From NCBI RefSeq assembly GCF_000744415.1, contig NZ_JQLW01000008.1:1-64000 (forward strand): 64,000 bases of DNA. Direction: 5' to 3'. Numbering within the stretch: the first letter of the stretch is position 1; each line of letters opens with the position of its first letter. The DNA is from Ghiorsea bivora (GTDB lineage Bacteria > Pseudomonadota > Zetaproteobacteria > Mariprofundales > Mariprofundaceae). The position numbers and the translations under genes are program-made. The notes under the pieces are model-generated. The model saw only the letters and a program-made list of their open reading frames with translations, was not told where the DNA came from and searched no databases. Shown piece after piece: positions 47,875-56,291 of the stretch.

Positions 47875-49122
47875 CTAAGTATTATCACTTCCTAATGATT
47901 CTTCATACATGCACTTTTGAATCATAAGGTTGGGTTGTTGTTTTAAATCGATTTCTCTAGCCGTGATAGGGTTACCATTGCTATCCATGTTGATGTAAAC
48001 CACAGGGCGCAAGGGGAATTTACTGTGCACCATGATAACCTGACCAATTTCTCCAGTGTTAAGCTGAACGAAAGTTCCAACGGGGTATAGCGATACAGCT
48101 TCAATCAATGCTTTGAGCAATATGGGGTCAAATGCTTTTTTGTGACGGTTCACCAGTTCACGAATAGCATCACGTGGTAATAAACGCGGACGGTAGGGGC
48201 GAATATGAATCAAGGCCTCAAACATAGATAACAGACCGACAACACGGGCAATCCAAGCAATATCATGCCCTGATAACCCTTGTGGACCACTACCATCATA
48301 GCGTTCAGCAGCTTGCTCTGCGGCAAGTAAAATATTTTCATGAGACACATGGCATGATTTTAAGTATTTCACAGCATTTTCAGGCGCTTGGCGAATTAAA
48401 GCAAGTTCATCTTTGGTCAGTTTACCAACTTTTTGACGGACTTCACTAGGCACCATTGCCATACCAATATGATGCAGCATCGCCGCGCTGGCATGTTGCA
48501 CGATGGCGTTGTGCTGTAGTTTTAAGCGTAAACTTATTTTGATGGTATAAAGCATCATCATGATGGATTTTTCAACCAAATCATTCACGCTGCAGTCGGT
48601 ATTGCATATTTGTTTAATATTACGGCTGATTTCTAGTTCCAAAGCATCCAAAACCTTGGTGTTATCTTCAAGTTGCTCCATGAGATTTTGTAGTGAGGTA
48701 TCTAAGGTGCTTAAGTCAGTCGCTTCTTGTTTTTCAGCAGCTTGGAAAATTGTTTGCAAAGACTGGCTCACTTCTTGAAGCCAAGTTGCAACAGAAAAAT
48801 TATGTATATGTGTTGACGTATTTTCGGTTATAGGTTTCTGTTTCACAGCTTCTTGCGTATTTTCTTCCTCATTTGGTAAGGCATCAATACTAAGTTCTTG
48901 CGCTTGACTGGTTTGTTCATCTTCAGGGAGGTTTGCTTCATCAAGAAGCTCTGTTGTTACCACAGGTTCTAATGTGGAATCATGATTTTCGCCCTGTTGG
49001 GCATAAGGGTTATGTTGGTTGCTTGTTGTGTTTGCAGCTTCTGTGACTTTAATACTATCATCAGTCGTAGCATGTTTTTTATGTTGCTGGTGTGCGCGTA
49101 ATAAATCAAAATACTTTGTCAT
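47875..49122 (-). CDS. Degenerate HD-GYP-like protein
   Basis: 415 residues. The first 110 are acidic, low-complexity and probably disordered; a helical region follows (about 110-200). The HD-GYP-like domain spans about 205-360: LHHIGMAMVP, VGKLTKDELALIRQAP, AERYDGSGPQGLSGHDIAWI and RPYRP. Family metal ligands are altered: HD becomes HH, the HP histidine becomes AP, HHE becomes AAE, and the later aspartate becomes Ser. Hydrolysis of cyclic-di-GMP is therefore unlikely, and binding or scaffolding is inferred. Its ATG overlaps the stop of the ExeA-like gene. Confidence 0.78.
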   Translation of the reverse strand: MTKYFDLLRAHQQHKKHATTDDSIKVTEAANTTSNQHNPYAQQGENHDSTLEPVVTTELLDEANLPEDEQTSQAQELSIDALPNEEENTQEAVKQKPITENTSTHIHNFSVATWLQEVSQSLQTIFQAAEKQEATDLSTLDTSLQNLMEQLEDNTKVLDALELEISRNIKQICNTDCSVNDLVEKSIMMMLYTIKISLRLKLQHNAIVQHASAAMLHHIGMAMVPSEVRQKVGKLTKDELALIRQAPENAVKYLKSCHVSHENILLAAEQAAERYDGSGPQGLSGHDIAWIARVVGLLSMFEALIHIRPYRPRLLPRDAIRELVNRHKKAFDPILLKALIEAVSLYPVGTFVQLNTGEIGQVIMVHSKFPLRPVVYINMDSNGNPITAREIDLKQQPNLMIQKCMYEESLGSDNT

Positions 49123-49922
49123 TAGCCTGGATACCTTTGCATGGTGGCTTGCACCAATTTGCTATCAATCAATGCAGATGATGTACGTTGTCCAACGAGC
49201 AAACACCGATCCATCAAGTGGTTGATACGCCGTGGTACACCGCCTGTATGCTGATGAATAAGTATGATGGCTTGTTTGGTTAAAATAGGGCGCTCGCAAC
49301 CTGCAATTTGTAATCGGTGTAATACATAATTTAAAGTATTTTGTGTGTTTAACTTGCCTACATGCAGGTTAAGTGCGACGCGTTGCTGTAGTTGTGGAAT
49401 TTGCGCGATTTTTTCTTGTAATTCAGGTTGTCCTACAAGCAGTAGTGTGACCAAGAACCTATCGCCGAGTTGAAAGTTAAGCAGTAAACGAAGTTCTTCT
49501 AAGGTGGTGATGTCAGGAACACTTTGGGCTTCATCAATACAAATCAGGGTATCTCTGTTTTCCGTGGCATTTTTGCTGAGATGTTCTCTAAGCGCAGTTA
49601 AAAGAATGTTTTTATCTTTTTCAACGATGCCCAAACCTAGTTGTTGACTAATTTCAAACAACATTTCTAAAGGGGATAAGCTTGAATAGTTGATTAAAGC
49701 AATATCAAAACGTTCTTGGGGTAAATCAAGTAATACGCGTTGGGTGGATGTGGTTTTTCCGCAGCCAATTTCGCCTGTAAGTACAATGGCTCCTCGTCGA
49801 CGTATGATAGCATCATAAAGGTCTTCACAAAGGGTACGATGTTCATCGGTTTCATAATAAAAATGTGACGACGGAACATTGTCGAATGGAAAATCATTCA
49901 GCTTCCAATGTTCAAGATACAT
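49122..49922 (-). CDS. ExeA/MshM-like AAA ATPase
   Basis: 266 residues from ATG 49922 (AAAGGAGTT just upstream); the open frame extends 22 codons further without a ribosome site. Walker A LTGEIGCGKTTST, Walker B TLICIDEAQSVP, sensor-like LLVGQPELQEK, and a C-terminal GGVPRRINHLMDRCLL. These are family traits of ExeA-type ATPases of type II secretion and MSHA pili, but this one lacks a peptidoglycan-binding domain. First gene of a three-gene operon behind a sigma-54 promoter. Confidence 0.87.
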   Translation of the reverse strand: MYLEHWKLNDFPFDNVPSSHFYYETDEHRTLCEDLYDAIIRRRGAIVLTGEIGCGKTTSTQRVLLDLPQERFDIALINYSSLSPLEMLFEISQQLGLGIVEKDKNILLTALREHLSKNATENRDTLICIDEAQSVPDITTLEELRLLLNFQLGDRFLVTLLLVGQPELQEKIAQIPQLQQRVALNLHVGKLNTQNTLNYVLHRLQIAGCERPILTKQAIILIHQHTGGVPRRINHLMDRCLLVGQRTSSALIDSKLVQATMQRYPG

Positions 49923-49987
49923 ATCCAACTCCTTTGCAAAACATGCTGCTTTGGCATGGGTTAACATACACGCACATTGCATAATCA

Positions 49988-50003
49988 AGCAAATATACTG
50001 CCA
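49988..50003 (-). promoter_or_regulatory. Sigma-54 promoter for the ExeA-like operon
   Basis: On the minus strand TGGCAGTATATTTGCT matches the sigma-54 consensus TGGCAC-N5-TTGC(A/T) with the required GG-N10-GC spacing. It lies 65 bases upstream of ATG 49922. The same bases form one arm of a 15-base inverted repeat whose other arm (50016-50032) faces the phosphatase gene. Confidence 0.8.
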
Positions 50004-50032
50004 TAATTCAAGTTTTGGCAGTATATTTTTGC
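49989..50032. repeat. Inverted repeat between divergent genes
   Basis: GCAAATATACTGCCA (49989-50003) and TGGCAGTATATTTTTGC (50016-50032) are complementary apart from two extra T. The minus-facing arm is a canonical sigma-54 promoter; the plus-facing arm has GG-N12-GC and is probably too long for sigma-54. It lies in the gap between the ExeA-like gene and the phosphatase. Confidence 0.8.
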
Positions 50033-50099
50033 AAGTGCATAAGGTTGGTATATGTTTGCCCTATTTATAATAGCCGCTGTAAGGGTAAAGAGGAAGGGT

Positions 50100-50687
50100 A
50101 TGCTGATCATTGATTTGTTGCGACATGGAGCCTTGCAAGGTGGGGTGAAATACAGGGGTGCTTTGGATGAAGACTTAACGCAAACGGGGAGAGAAGCCAT
50201 GGATAAGGTATGGCAACAGCTGCAAGGTGAGGTGGATACGATTATCTGCTCACCACTGTCACGTTGTGCTGAGCCAGCACTTTTATGGGCAGAACAGGCT
50301 GATATTCCTTGTGTAGTTGAGCCTGCGATTCAAGAATTATCCTACGGTGATTGGGAAGGGCTGACTGCAGCACAGATTGAACACGCATACCCAGGCATTT
50401 TGCAAGCATGGCGACAAGACCCTACACCAATGACACCACCCAATGGTGAACCGATGTTGGATTTTTCCAAGCGTATACAAGTCTTTTTGCATCATTTGAT
50501 TCAAGAACATAAACATGGTCATGTATTATTGGTCGCGCATTCAGGTTCGATTCGCATGTTGATTGCGCATGCTTTACAAGCCCCTATTGTTAGTACAAGA
50601 CACTTGTCTATGCCTTATGCTTGTTGGAGTCGCTTAAAGGTAGATAAGGGGCATGTGAGCTTGCAGTTTCATGCCAAGACTATGTAA
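50100..50687 (+). CDS. Histidine phosphatase (CobC/phosphoglycerate mutase-like)
   Basis: 195 residues from ATG 50100 with AGAGGAAGGG upstream; an earlier in-frame ATG (50052) lacks support. Catalytic LLRHGAL (RHG), SPLSRCAEPA, LSYGDWEGL and the second histidine in VAHSGSIRML. These match alpha-ribazole phosphatase/phosphoglycerate mutase relatives. No other cobalamin gene is nearby, so the substrate is open. The 3' end overlaps fliW by 8 bases, convergently. Confidence 0.82.
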   Translation: MLIIDLLRHGALQGGVKYRGALDEDLTQTGREAMDKVWQQLQGEVDTIICSPLSRCAEPALLWAEQADIPCVVEPAIQELSYGDWEGLTAAQIEHAYPGILQAWRQDPTPMTPPNGEPMLDFSKRIQVFLHHLIQEHKHGHVLLVAHSGSIRMLIAHALQAPIVSTRHLSMPYACWSRLKVDKGHVSLQFHAKTM

Positions 50688-51117
50688 GGTTAGGTTGGTG
50701 CATCCAAGGGTAACGCAGCTCTAAATCCGTATCATTACGGATACATTGCAAGCCCATGGATTGGCTTTCGTTGATGGCAATGGGTGCTTTGAGGTTGGCT
50801 GTTACCCAAGTTTTGTCGGCAAAAGGATTAAGAACAAGCATCCACATGATATGGTCGTCTTTATCAAGTTTAAGGCAAGCGCGTTGCTCTTTACTTAATG
50901 TTGGAGGTTCACCCAAGCGGGCGGTGTCCCAAGGGGTTAAAATAAATGATGCCTCTTCATATTCTAAAGATTGCATACAAAGCATATTACCTTTGCCTTC
51001 GTAAATAAAAGCAAAACGTGATGCATCAGGAAACCCCGCTAAACCTCTAGGGAATGAAAACTCACGTATTGTGTTGGGCTGAACAAAGCTTTGAAGGGGA
51101 GAAGAAATTGCTGTCAT
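50680..51117 (-). CDS. fliW: Flagellar assembly factor FliW
   Basis: 145 residues with IREFSFPRGLAGFPDASRFAF, the family start, and VLNPFADKTWVTANLKAPIAIN in the middle. In Bacillus and Campylobacter FliW binds CsrA and flagellin, releasing CsrA when flagellin accumulates. Here it directly follows csrA, which supports that role. Confidence 0.92.
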   Translation of the reverse strand: MTAISSPLQSFVQPNTIREFSFPRGLAGFPDASRFAFIYEGKGNMLCMQSLEYEEASFILTPWDTARLGEPPTLSKEQRACLKLDKDDHIMWMLVLNPFADKTWVTANLKAPIAINESQSMGLQCIRNDTDLELRYPWMHQPNLT

Positions 51118-51118
51118 A

Positions 51119-51337
51119 TTACTTACCTTGCTTGAGCCAAGCTAGTGCATCACCAGCCATTGCGGCCTTATTTTCTTGCTGAATTTGTTCATAAATTTCT
51201 AATCTATGGACTGCTACATCTTCGGGTGCTTCGATACCAAAGCGGGTAATACGCCCGTCTTGGATATCAAGTATGACAAGGCGTATATCATCATTGATAC
51301 GTATGGCTTGCCCAATTTTTCGGCGTATGACCATCAT
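51119..51337 (-). CDS. csrA: Carbon storage regulator CsrA
   Basis: RNA-binding post-transcriptional regulator. 72 residues with VIRRKIGQAIRINDDIRL and APEDVAVHRLEIYEQIQ. Two ATG codons in a row; AGGAG is about 9 bases before the first. Lying between flgL and fliW, it fits the FliW-CsrA-flagellin circuit known from other bacteria. Confidence 0.95.
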   Translation of the reverse strand: MMVIRRKIGQAIRINDDIRLVILDIQDGRITRFGIEAPEDVAVHRLEIYEQIQQENKAAMAGDALAWLKQGK

Positions 51338-51365
51338 AGTCGGCGGCTCCTTTTAAATGTAGCCA

Positions 51366-52247
51366 TTAGCGTAAATAATTTACCAGTGACATACTTTTTA
51401 AGTTGGCAATTTGGGTGTAAGCTGCTTTTAATGCCGTGTCGGCGGTTTGCATATCCACCACGAGTTTTGCAACATCTGCCGACTCATGCTCACTTAGTCG
51501 CTTATCAATCGCAAAACTCATATCACTATAGGATGCCTTATAACTTTGAATGGCACTGATTTGCCCACCCACACGGCTGGTTAAGTCGATGACTTCATTG
51601 GTTGCTGAGGTGAGGTTGCCAATGGCATTGCTGATACCTTGCCTATCGCCAGTTTCTAAAGCGGTGATAAAAGATTGTAGTGCTGTGAACGTATTGGTGA
51701 AAGCAGGCTCATCACCCCGTACATTGGTAGTAATGCTTTGATTGGTATTCACGGCAACTGTTCTGTCTTGGTTGGAACCTTGGTATTGGTATGCCCCAGT
51801 TGCATCTTGGACAAAAGCTGTTGCGCCTGTGTCGGTACCCGCAAATAAAGCTTCTCCCATCCATGTTTGGTTGGCTGAGTTGGCAACTTGATCTAATAAG
51901 TGGCGTACTTCAACAGCTGCGGTGAGTTGTTCGCCAGCGCTGGTTTGTGCTGATGATTGTTGTACAGCTAAGGTTTGCGCACGGGTTAACACATTGCTGA
52001 TGTCATTAAGCATAGTTTGGCTTGAAGACAAGCGTGAATCCGCAATAGATAAGGCTTCAACACTACCTTTGATTTGGCTTTGGGTATGGCGTAAGTCTAA
52101 AGATATTTTGTAATCTAAACCTGCTTGAGCAGGGCGTTGAAAACGCGTGCCTGATGAAATCGCTGCATTGGCATCATTTTTTATTTTGAGTTGTTTATTG
52201 ATACCTACAGTGAGGCTATCGTACATTTGGTTTTGGGTTACTCTCAT
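51366..52247 (-). CDS. flgL: Flagellar hook-associated protein 3 (FlgL)
   Basis: Junction protein between hook and filament. 293 residues, flagellin-like N terminus (MRVTQNQMYDSLTVGINKQL) and C-terminal coiled coil (LSEHESADVAKLVVDMQTAD). Its ATG overlaps the flgK stop by 4 bases. Confidence 0.93.
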   Translation of the reverse strand: MRVTQNQMYDSLTVGINKQLKIKNDANAAISSGTRFQRPAQAGLDYKISLDLRHTQSQIKGSVEALSIADSRLSSSQTMLNDISNVLTRAQTLAVQQSSAQTSAGEQLTAAVEVRHLLDQVANSANQTWMGEALFAGTDTGATAFVQDATGAYQYQGSNQDRTVAVNTNQSITTNVRGDEPAFTNTFTALQSFITALETGDRQGISNAIGNLTSATNEVIDLTSRVGGQISAIQSYKASYSDMSFAIDKRLSEHESADVAKLVVDMQTADTALKAAYTQIANLKSMSLVNYLR

Positions 52248-53980
52248 CTTAATATCCCCATCAAGGAATCCATCATTTGATTGCTTGTTGATATAACTTT
52301 TGCTGAGGCTTCATAAGCCCTTTGAAACTTCATCATGGCAATTAACTCCTCATCAACATTAACACCTGATACGGCATCACGTTGTTGGGTGAGACTATCG
52401 GCTTCGGCTTGGCGGTAAGCGCCTTGCTGATTGGCGAGACCAACATCAAGCCCATATTGGGAAGACAGTGTTGAAATACGGCTATGTAAACTTGCGGCAG
52501 GGCTTCCATCTACACTCAGTGCTTGGTCTTGTAGGTTCATGATTTGTACAGCTGCGGTATTGTCACCAGCAAATATTAATGAGCTACCCTGAGCAATACT
52601 GCCTGTATTGATGGCGCTGGCATTGTTTTGAACCTGTTGTGAAACGACAATGTTTCCTGCTGTCGCACCATGAAAGAAGCTATTTACTTCATAGGCTGCA
52701 AGGAAGTTGCTGGTATCATTAGAAAATGCCATGGTGTTTGCACCTGCATCAAGGTTTAGTCTGCCCGCAATATCGACACTTGCTGTAACACCAGAACCTG
52801 ATGCATTAATGGCTGTGACAACATCATTCATGGTTGCACCAGCGGCAAGGTTGATGGTGAAGTCACTGCTTGGTGTAAGTGGTGTGCCTGTTGCATCATA
52901 GACATGCAGGCTAAAGCTACCTGCTTGTACTTGCCCTGCAAATGTAACGCCTTGGCTTGGGTCATTGAGTGCAAGAGCAGGGTTAAGTGCACCTTGCCCT
53001 GATTGTACAATAGATGCACGAGTTCCGCCACCAGCACTGCTATGCACTTGGTTGGTGGTGTAGGCAAGGTTGGCTGCAAAGCTATCCAAACTATCCATAT
53101 AACTTTGAAAATTACCATCGCGTAATGCCAATAAACCACCCAATGAACCGCCGGTGTCTAAACCTTGAATGGGTGCGTTTTTTCCTTGGATAACAATATC
53201 CCGGAAACCATTTGCACCCGTAGTATTACCGCGCTGAAGGTGGCGTGCTGTACCATCATGGGTCAACATGTCACCGCCCTTGGTTTGAATGAGTACATTA
53301 CCATCTTGCGTATTCACTTGCTGAATAGGGATGATTTGTGCCAATTGACGAATGGCTTCATCACGTTGATCGCGTAAGTCGTTGGCTGCACTAGATGCAC
53401 CTTGTTGGGATGCTTCTTGTGATTTAATTTGATTGCTTAAAGAAGCAATGGCATCAATTTTAAGGTTTGCAGCATCAATTTGTTGATTGATATCTTGATC
53501 TAAACTTTGCTGGGCATTGCTAAGCTGGGTATACATTTGATTGAGCTGGGTGGTTAAAGTCTCACTTTTGTTCAAGACATTGTTTTTTTGTGCCACATCT
53601 TGGGGGTTGTTGCTTAGTTGCTGCCATGATAGAAAATAGTCATTTACAGCTGCTGATAGCCCCGTGTTATCCAAACTACCAAATGCACTCTCTACTGTGG
53701 TTAAACCTGATGTCACTGTATTCCAAAATGCAAACTGTGAAGTGTTTTCACGCATGGCATTGTTAATGAGTGGGTCAACGCTGCGTTGGATGTCATTGAG
53801 GTTTACCCCACGACCTAAATTTAAGTTGCCAATACTTACAGGGCTAGCGGTAACAATATTAGGACTTTGTCTTGAATAACCAGGGGTGTTTACATTTGCC
53901 ATATTGTGCGACAATACATCAATTGCTTTTTGCTGCGCGCGTAAGCTTGATGCGGCAATATTTAAAGATGCGAAACTCAT
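52244..53980 (-). CDS. flgK: Flagellar hook-associated protein 1 (FlgK)
   Basis: 578 residues. N-terminal rod/hook motif SLRAQQKAIDVLSHNMANVN and TPGYSRQ; C-terminal VDEELIAMMKFQRAYEASAK. Both ends are helical and conserved, and the middle is variable. It overlaps flgN by 4 bases. Confidence 0.95.
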   Translation of the reverse strand: MSFASLNIAASSLRAQQKAIDVLSHNMANVNTPGYSRQSPNIVTASPVSIGNLNLGRGVNLNDIQRSVDPLINNAMRENTSQFAFWNTVTSGLTTVESAFGSLDNTGLSAAVNDYFLSWQQLSNNPQDVAQKNNVLNKSETLTTQLNQMYTQLSNAQQSLDQDINQQIDAANLKIDAIASLSNQIKSQEASQQGASSAANDLRDQRDEAIRQLAQIIPIQQVNTQDGNVLIQTKGGDMLTHDGTARHLQRGNTTGANGFRDIVIQGKNAPIQGLDTGGSLGGLLALRDGNFQSYMDSLDSFAANLAYTTNQVHSSAGGGTRASIVQSGQGALNPALALNDPSQGVTFAGQVQAGSFSLHVYDATGTPLTPSSDFTINLAAGATMNDVVTAINASGSGVTASVDIAGRLNLDAGANTMAFSNDTSNFLAAYEVNSFFHGATAGNIVVSQQVQNNASAINTGSIAQGSSLIFAGDNTAAVQIMNLQDQALSVDGSPAASLHSRISTLSSQYGLDVGLANQQGAYRQAEADSLTQQRDAVSGVNVDEELIAMMKFQRAYEASAKVISTSNQMMDSLMGILR

Positions 53981-54453
53981 CTGGATACCTGCTGCGTGGC
54001 ATAATTTTTTTGGTAGGTTTGCGGTACATCAACCGCACCAATGTGTTGTAAAATACTGGTGGTTACATTCCAAGCGGCGCGCAAACGTAAATGGTTTTCA
54101 ATGTGATCTTTTTCTAAGGTCTGCATACGGCGCATTAATTCAATACGCATGTTTTGCAACATGTCTGCTTCATCATCAGCATAAGCATCAATTAAATATT
54201 CCATGGTATGCTGGCTATCACTTAAACCCATAAGACGTTGGCACCTGCTTTCCAATTCATCGAGAATACTTTGGGTGCGAGCCCTGCGTTCAACAAGTTC
54301 AGTCAGAGCGGCGGCATTAAATACTTTCATGGCATCACGCTCTTCAAGAATGATGTTTTCTTGTTCAGTAATGCATGTATGCATGTCCTGTAGAATTTGC
54401 CGTATCATGGCTGGCATTTGGCTGATGTGATGTTCAGGTGTTGAATGATTCAT
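53977..54453 (-). CDS. flgN: Flagellar export chaperone FlgN
   Basis: 158 residues from ATG 54453, with a GGGGGTAAG ribosome site. Mostly helical, heptad-like, with RARTQSILDELESRCQRLMG near the middle. Sequence match to FlgN is weak by eye, but position between flgM and flgK is typical for FlgN, the chaperone of FlgK and FlgL. Confidence 0.8.
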   Translation of the reverse strand: MNHSTPEHHISQMPAMIRQILQDMHTCITEQENIILEERDAMKVFNAAALTELVERRARTQSILDELESRCQRLMGLSDSQHTMEYLIDAYADDEADMLQNMRIELMRRMQTLEKDHIENHLRLRAAWNVTTSILQHIGAVDVPQTYQKNYATQQVSR

Positions 54454-54457
54454 GGTC

Positions 54458-54736
54458 TTACCCCCAAGAGTGTTCGGACAAGGCATTACGAACAATATAG
54501 GTGGATACCGCCTTGTGATCCATTTGGTATGTACCTTGTTCTAAAGCATTACGTATTTCTTCGATTTGCTCTAAGCGTACATCTGGCATGTCTGATAACA
54601 TGACTTTGGCGCGCTCACGTAAACCCGCAGCATCCGATACCTGCACGCTATCGTGGCTGGTTTTAGCAGCAGAACCTTTGGTTTTTTTTGTGGATTTGCT
54701 GGCTGCTGTTGGCGCAGATGAACCTTGAATACGCAT
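54458..54736 (-). CDS. flgM: Anti-sigma-28 factor FlgM
   Basis: 92 residues: a flexible, lysine- and serine-rich N terminus (SKSTKKTKGSAAKTSHDSVQ) and the sigma-binding C-terminal helices (LEQIEEIRNALEQGTYQMDH). FlgM holds FliA until the hook is complete. No sigma-28 gene is in this window. Confidence 0.88.
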   Translation of the reverse strand: MRIQGSSAPTAASKSTKKTKGSAAKTSHDSVQVSDAAGLRERAKVMLSDMPDVRLEQIEEIRNALEQGTYQMDHKAVSTYIVRNALSEHSWG

Positions 54737-55188
54737 TAAATACCTCCTAATGTAGGATTATCGACCACATTCATCTTCTTTATACTATCGGTAGCTTTTT
54801 GAATGTCTTGAATGGACGGTGTGCCTTGTGCTTGCTCGTCTCGTTCAAGCTGACGATATATGCTCATAGCCAAACCAAGAGGTGCCTGTTTGCTGCCTGA
54901 CTCAGCGATTGCTTGATCCATCATGCCTTCATACATGTCATCGGCATAACCTCGAGGTAGAAGTTCTGACTCAGGTATTGTTTTACGCATGGCACTCATC
55001 ATTTGCTGTAGAAATATGGCTTCAAATTGACGACTCACCTTCCATAATTCTTGATCTTTAATTTCAGTTTTTGGGTTAATATGAACGCCTTTTAGCGACA
55101 CGAGGTTTTTTGTTGGCTGAGCTGCAGCTTTCATGGTGGGCTGCTTTTTCATCACTTGCCCGATGACGGTTTCAACTAAATCACGCAT
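54736..55188 (-). CDS. flgJ: Rod-binding protein FlgJ, N-terminal domain only
   Basis: 150 residues with the rod-capping core KVSRQFEAIFLQQMMSAMRK and DDMYEGMMDQAIAESGSKQA. The C-terminal muramidase domain of gamma-proteobacterial FlgJ is absent, so wall cutting must be done by another enzyme. It shares single bases with flgI and flgM. Confidence 0.9.
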   Translation of the reverse strand: MRDLVETVIGQVMKKQPTMKAAAQPTKNLVSLKGVHINPKTEIKDQELWKVSRQFEAIFLQQMMSAMRKTIPESELLPRGYADDMYEGMMDQAIAESGSKQAPLGLAMSIYRQLERDEQAQGTPSIQDIQKATDSIKKMNVVDNPTLGGI

Positions 55189-56291
55189 TATATGATTTTC
55201 AACTCAGCATGCAGTGCGCCTGCGGCTTTGATCGCTTGCAGCACTGCAATCAAGTCGCTAGGTGATGCGCCTACTGTATTTAGGGCAGAGACAAGTGATG
55301 CTAAAGTTACTTGTCTTGGTAAGACAACGAGTTTGGCAGGGTCTTCTTCAACAGTAATGTCGGTGGTAGGTGTTGTAACTGTTGTACCTTCAGAGAAACC
55401 ATAGGGTTGGGATACATCAGCACTTTCAGATACATTAATGCTAATATTCCCGTGAGAGACGGCGACAGTTTCAATGGTGACATCTCGCCCCATAACAATG
55501 GTTCCTGTTCTTTCATCAATGACAACGATGGCAGGTCTATCGGTGCGAAGCTCCAGTTGTTCAAGCTGTGCAATCAAATCAACTGCATCGCCTTGTACAT
55601 TCCAAACCTCGACGGTGCCTGCATCAACAGCTTTAGCAATGCCTTTCCCCATGCTTTTATTGATAACATCTTTCATGCGGCGCACGGTCGTGAAATCAGG
55701 GTCGCGTAACATAATAGTTACTTTTTCTTGGGCAGAAAAGAAGCCTGACGGTGCGGCTTTTTCAACACGTGCACCATTGGGTACTTTGCCTGCTGTAGGA
55801 TGGTTTTTTACGCTGCTTGAGGCTTTGCCTGAAACGGAAAATCCACCTATAGAAATGCTGCCTTGTGCGACAGCGTAAGCCTGACCATCACCACCTAAAA
55901 GAGGAGTGATAAGTAGTGTGCCGCCACGTAGGCTTGATGCATCACCCATGCTTGAAACGGTGATGTCTATTTTTTGCCCTGGGCGGGCAAAGGCAGGTAG
56001 CTCTGCAGTGACCATCACCGCAGCAATGTTTTCAGGTTTTATTTTGGTAATTTTAGGACGTACATTAATGCCAAAACGCTCTAACATGGCAGTGATACTA
56101 TTGATGGTAAATGGAGATGTTGTTGAGTCATCACCTGTACCATCTAAACCGACAACAATACCATAACCAATCAATGCATTGGCTCGAACACCTTCAATAT
56201 CAGCCAAATCTTTGATACGCTCAGCTTGTGCAGCAGTAGCAAAAGAAATTGACATGAGCAAAAAGGTAATATATTTCAATATGGTTTTCAT
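55188..56291 (-). CDS. flgI: Flagellar P-ring protein FlgI
   Basis: 367 residues from ATG 56291; a GTG four codons earlier is less likely. The signal peptide ends FATAAQA. The conserved start ERIKDLADIEGVRANALIGY and GIVVGLDGTGDDS are clear, and the C terminus has LVSALNTVGASPSDLIAVLQ. It forms the bushing in the peptidoglycan layer. TAATG junction with flgH. Confidence 0.96.
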   Translation of the reverse strand: MKTILKYITFLLMSISFATAAQAERIKDLADIEGVRANALIGYGIVVGLDGTGDDSTTSPFTINSITAMLERFGINVRPKITKIKPENIAAVMVTAELPAFARPGQKIDITVSSMGDASSLRGGTLLITPLLGGDGQAYAVAQGSISIGGFSVSGKASSSVKNHPTAGKVPNGARVEKAAPSGFFSAQEKVTIMLRDPDFTTVRRMKDVINKSMGKGIAKAVDAGTVEVWNVQGDAVDLIAQLEQLELRTDRPAIVVIDERTGTIVMGRDVTIETVAVSHGNISINVSESADVSQPYGFSEGTTVTTPTTDITVEEDPAKLVVLPRQVTLASLVSALNTVGASPSDLIAVLQAIKAAGALHAELKII

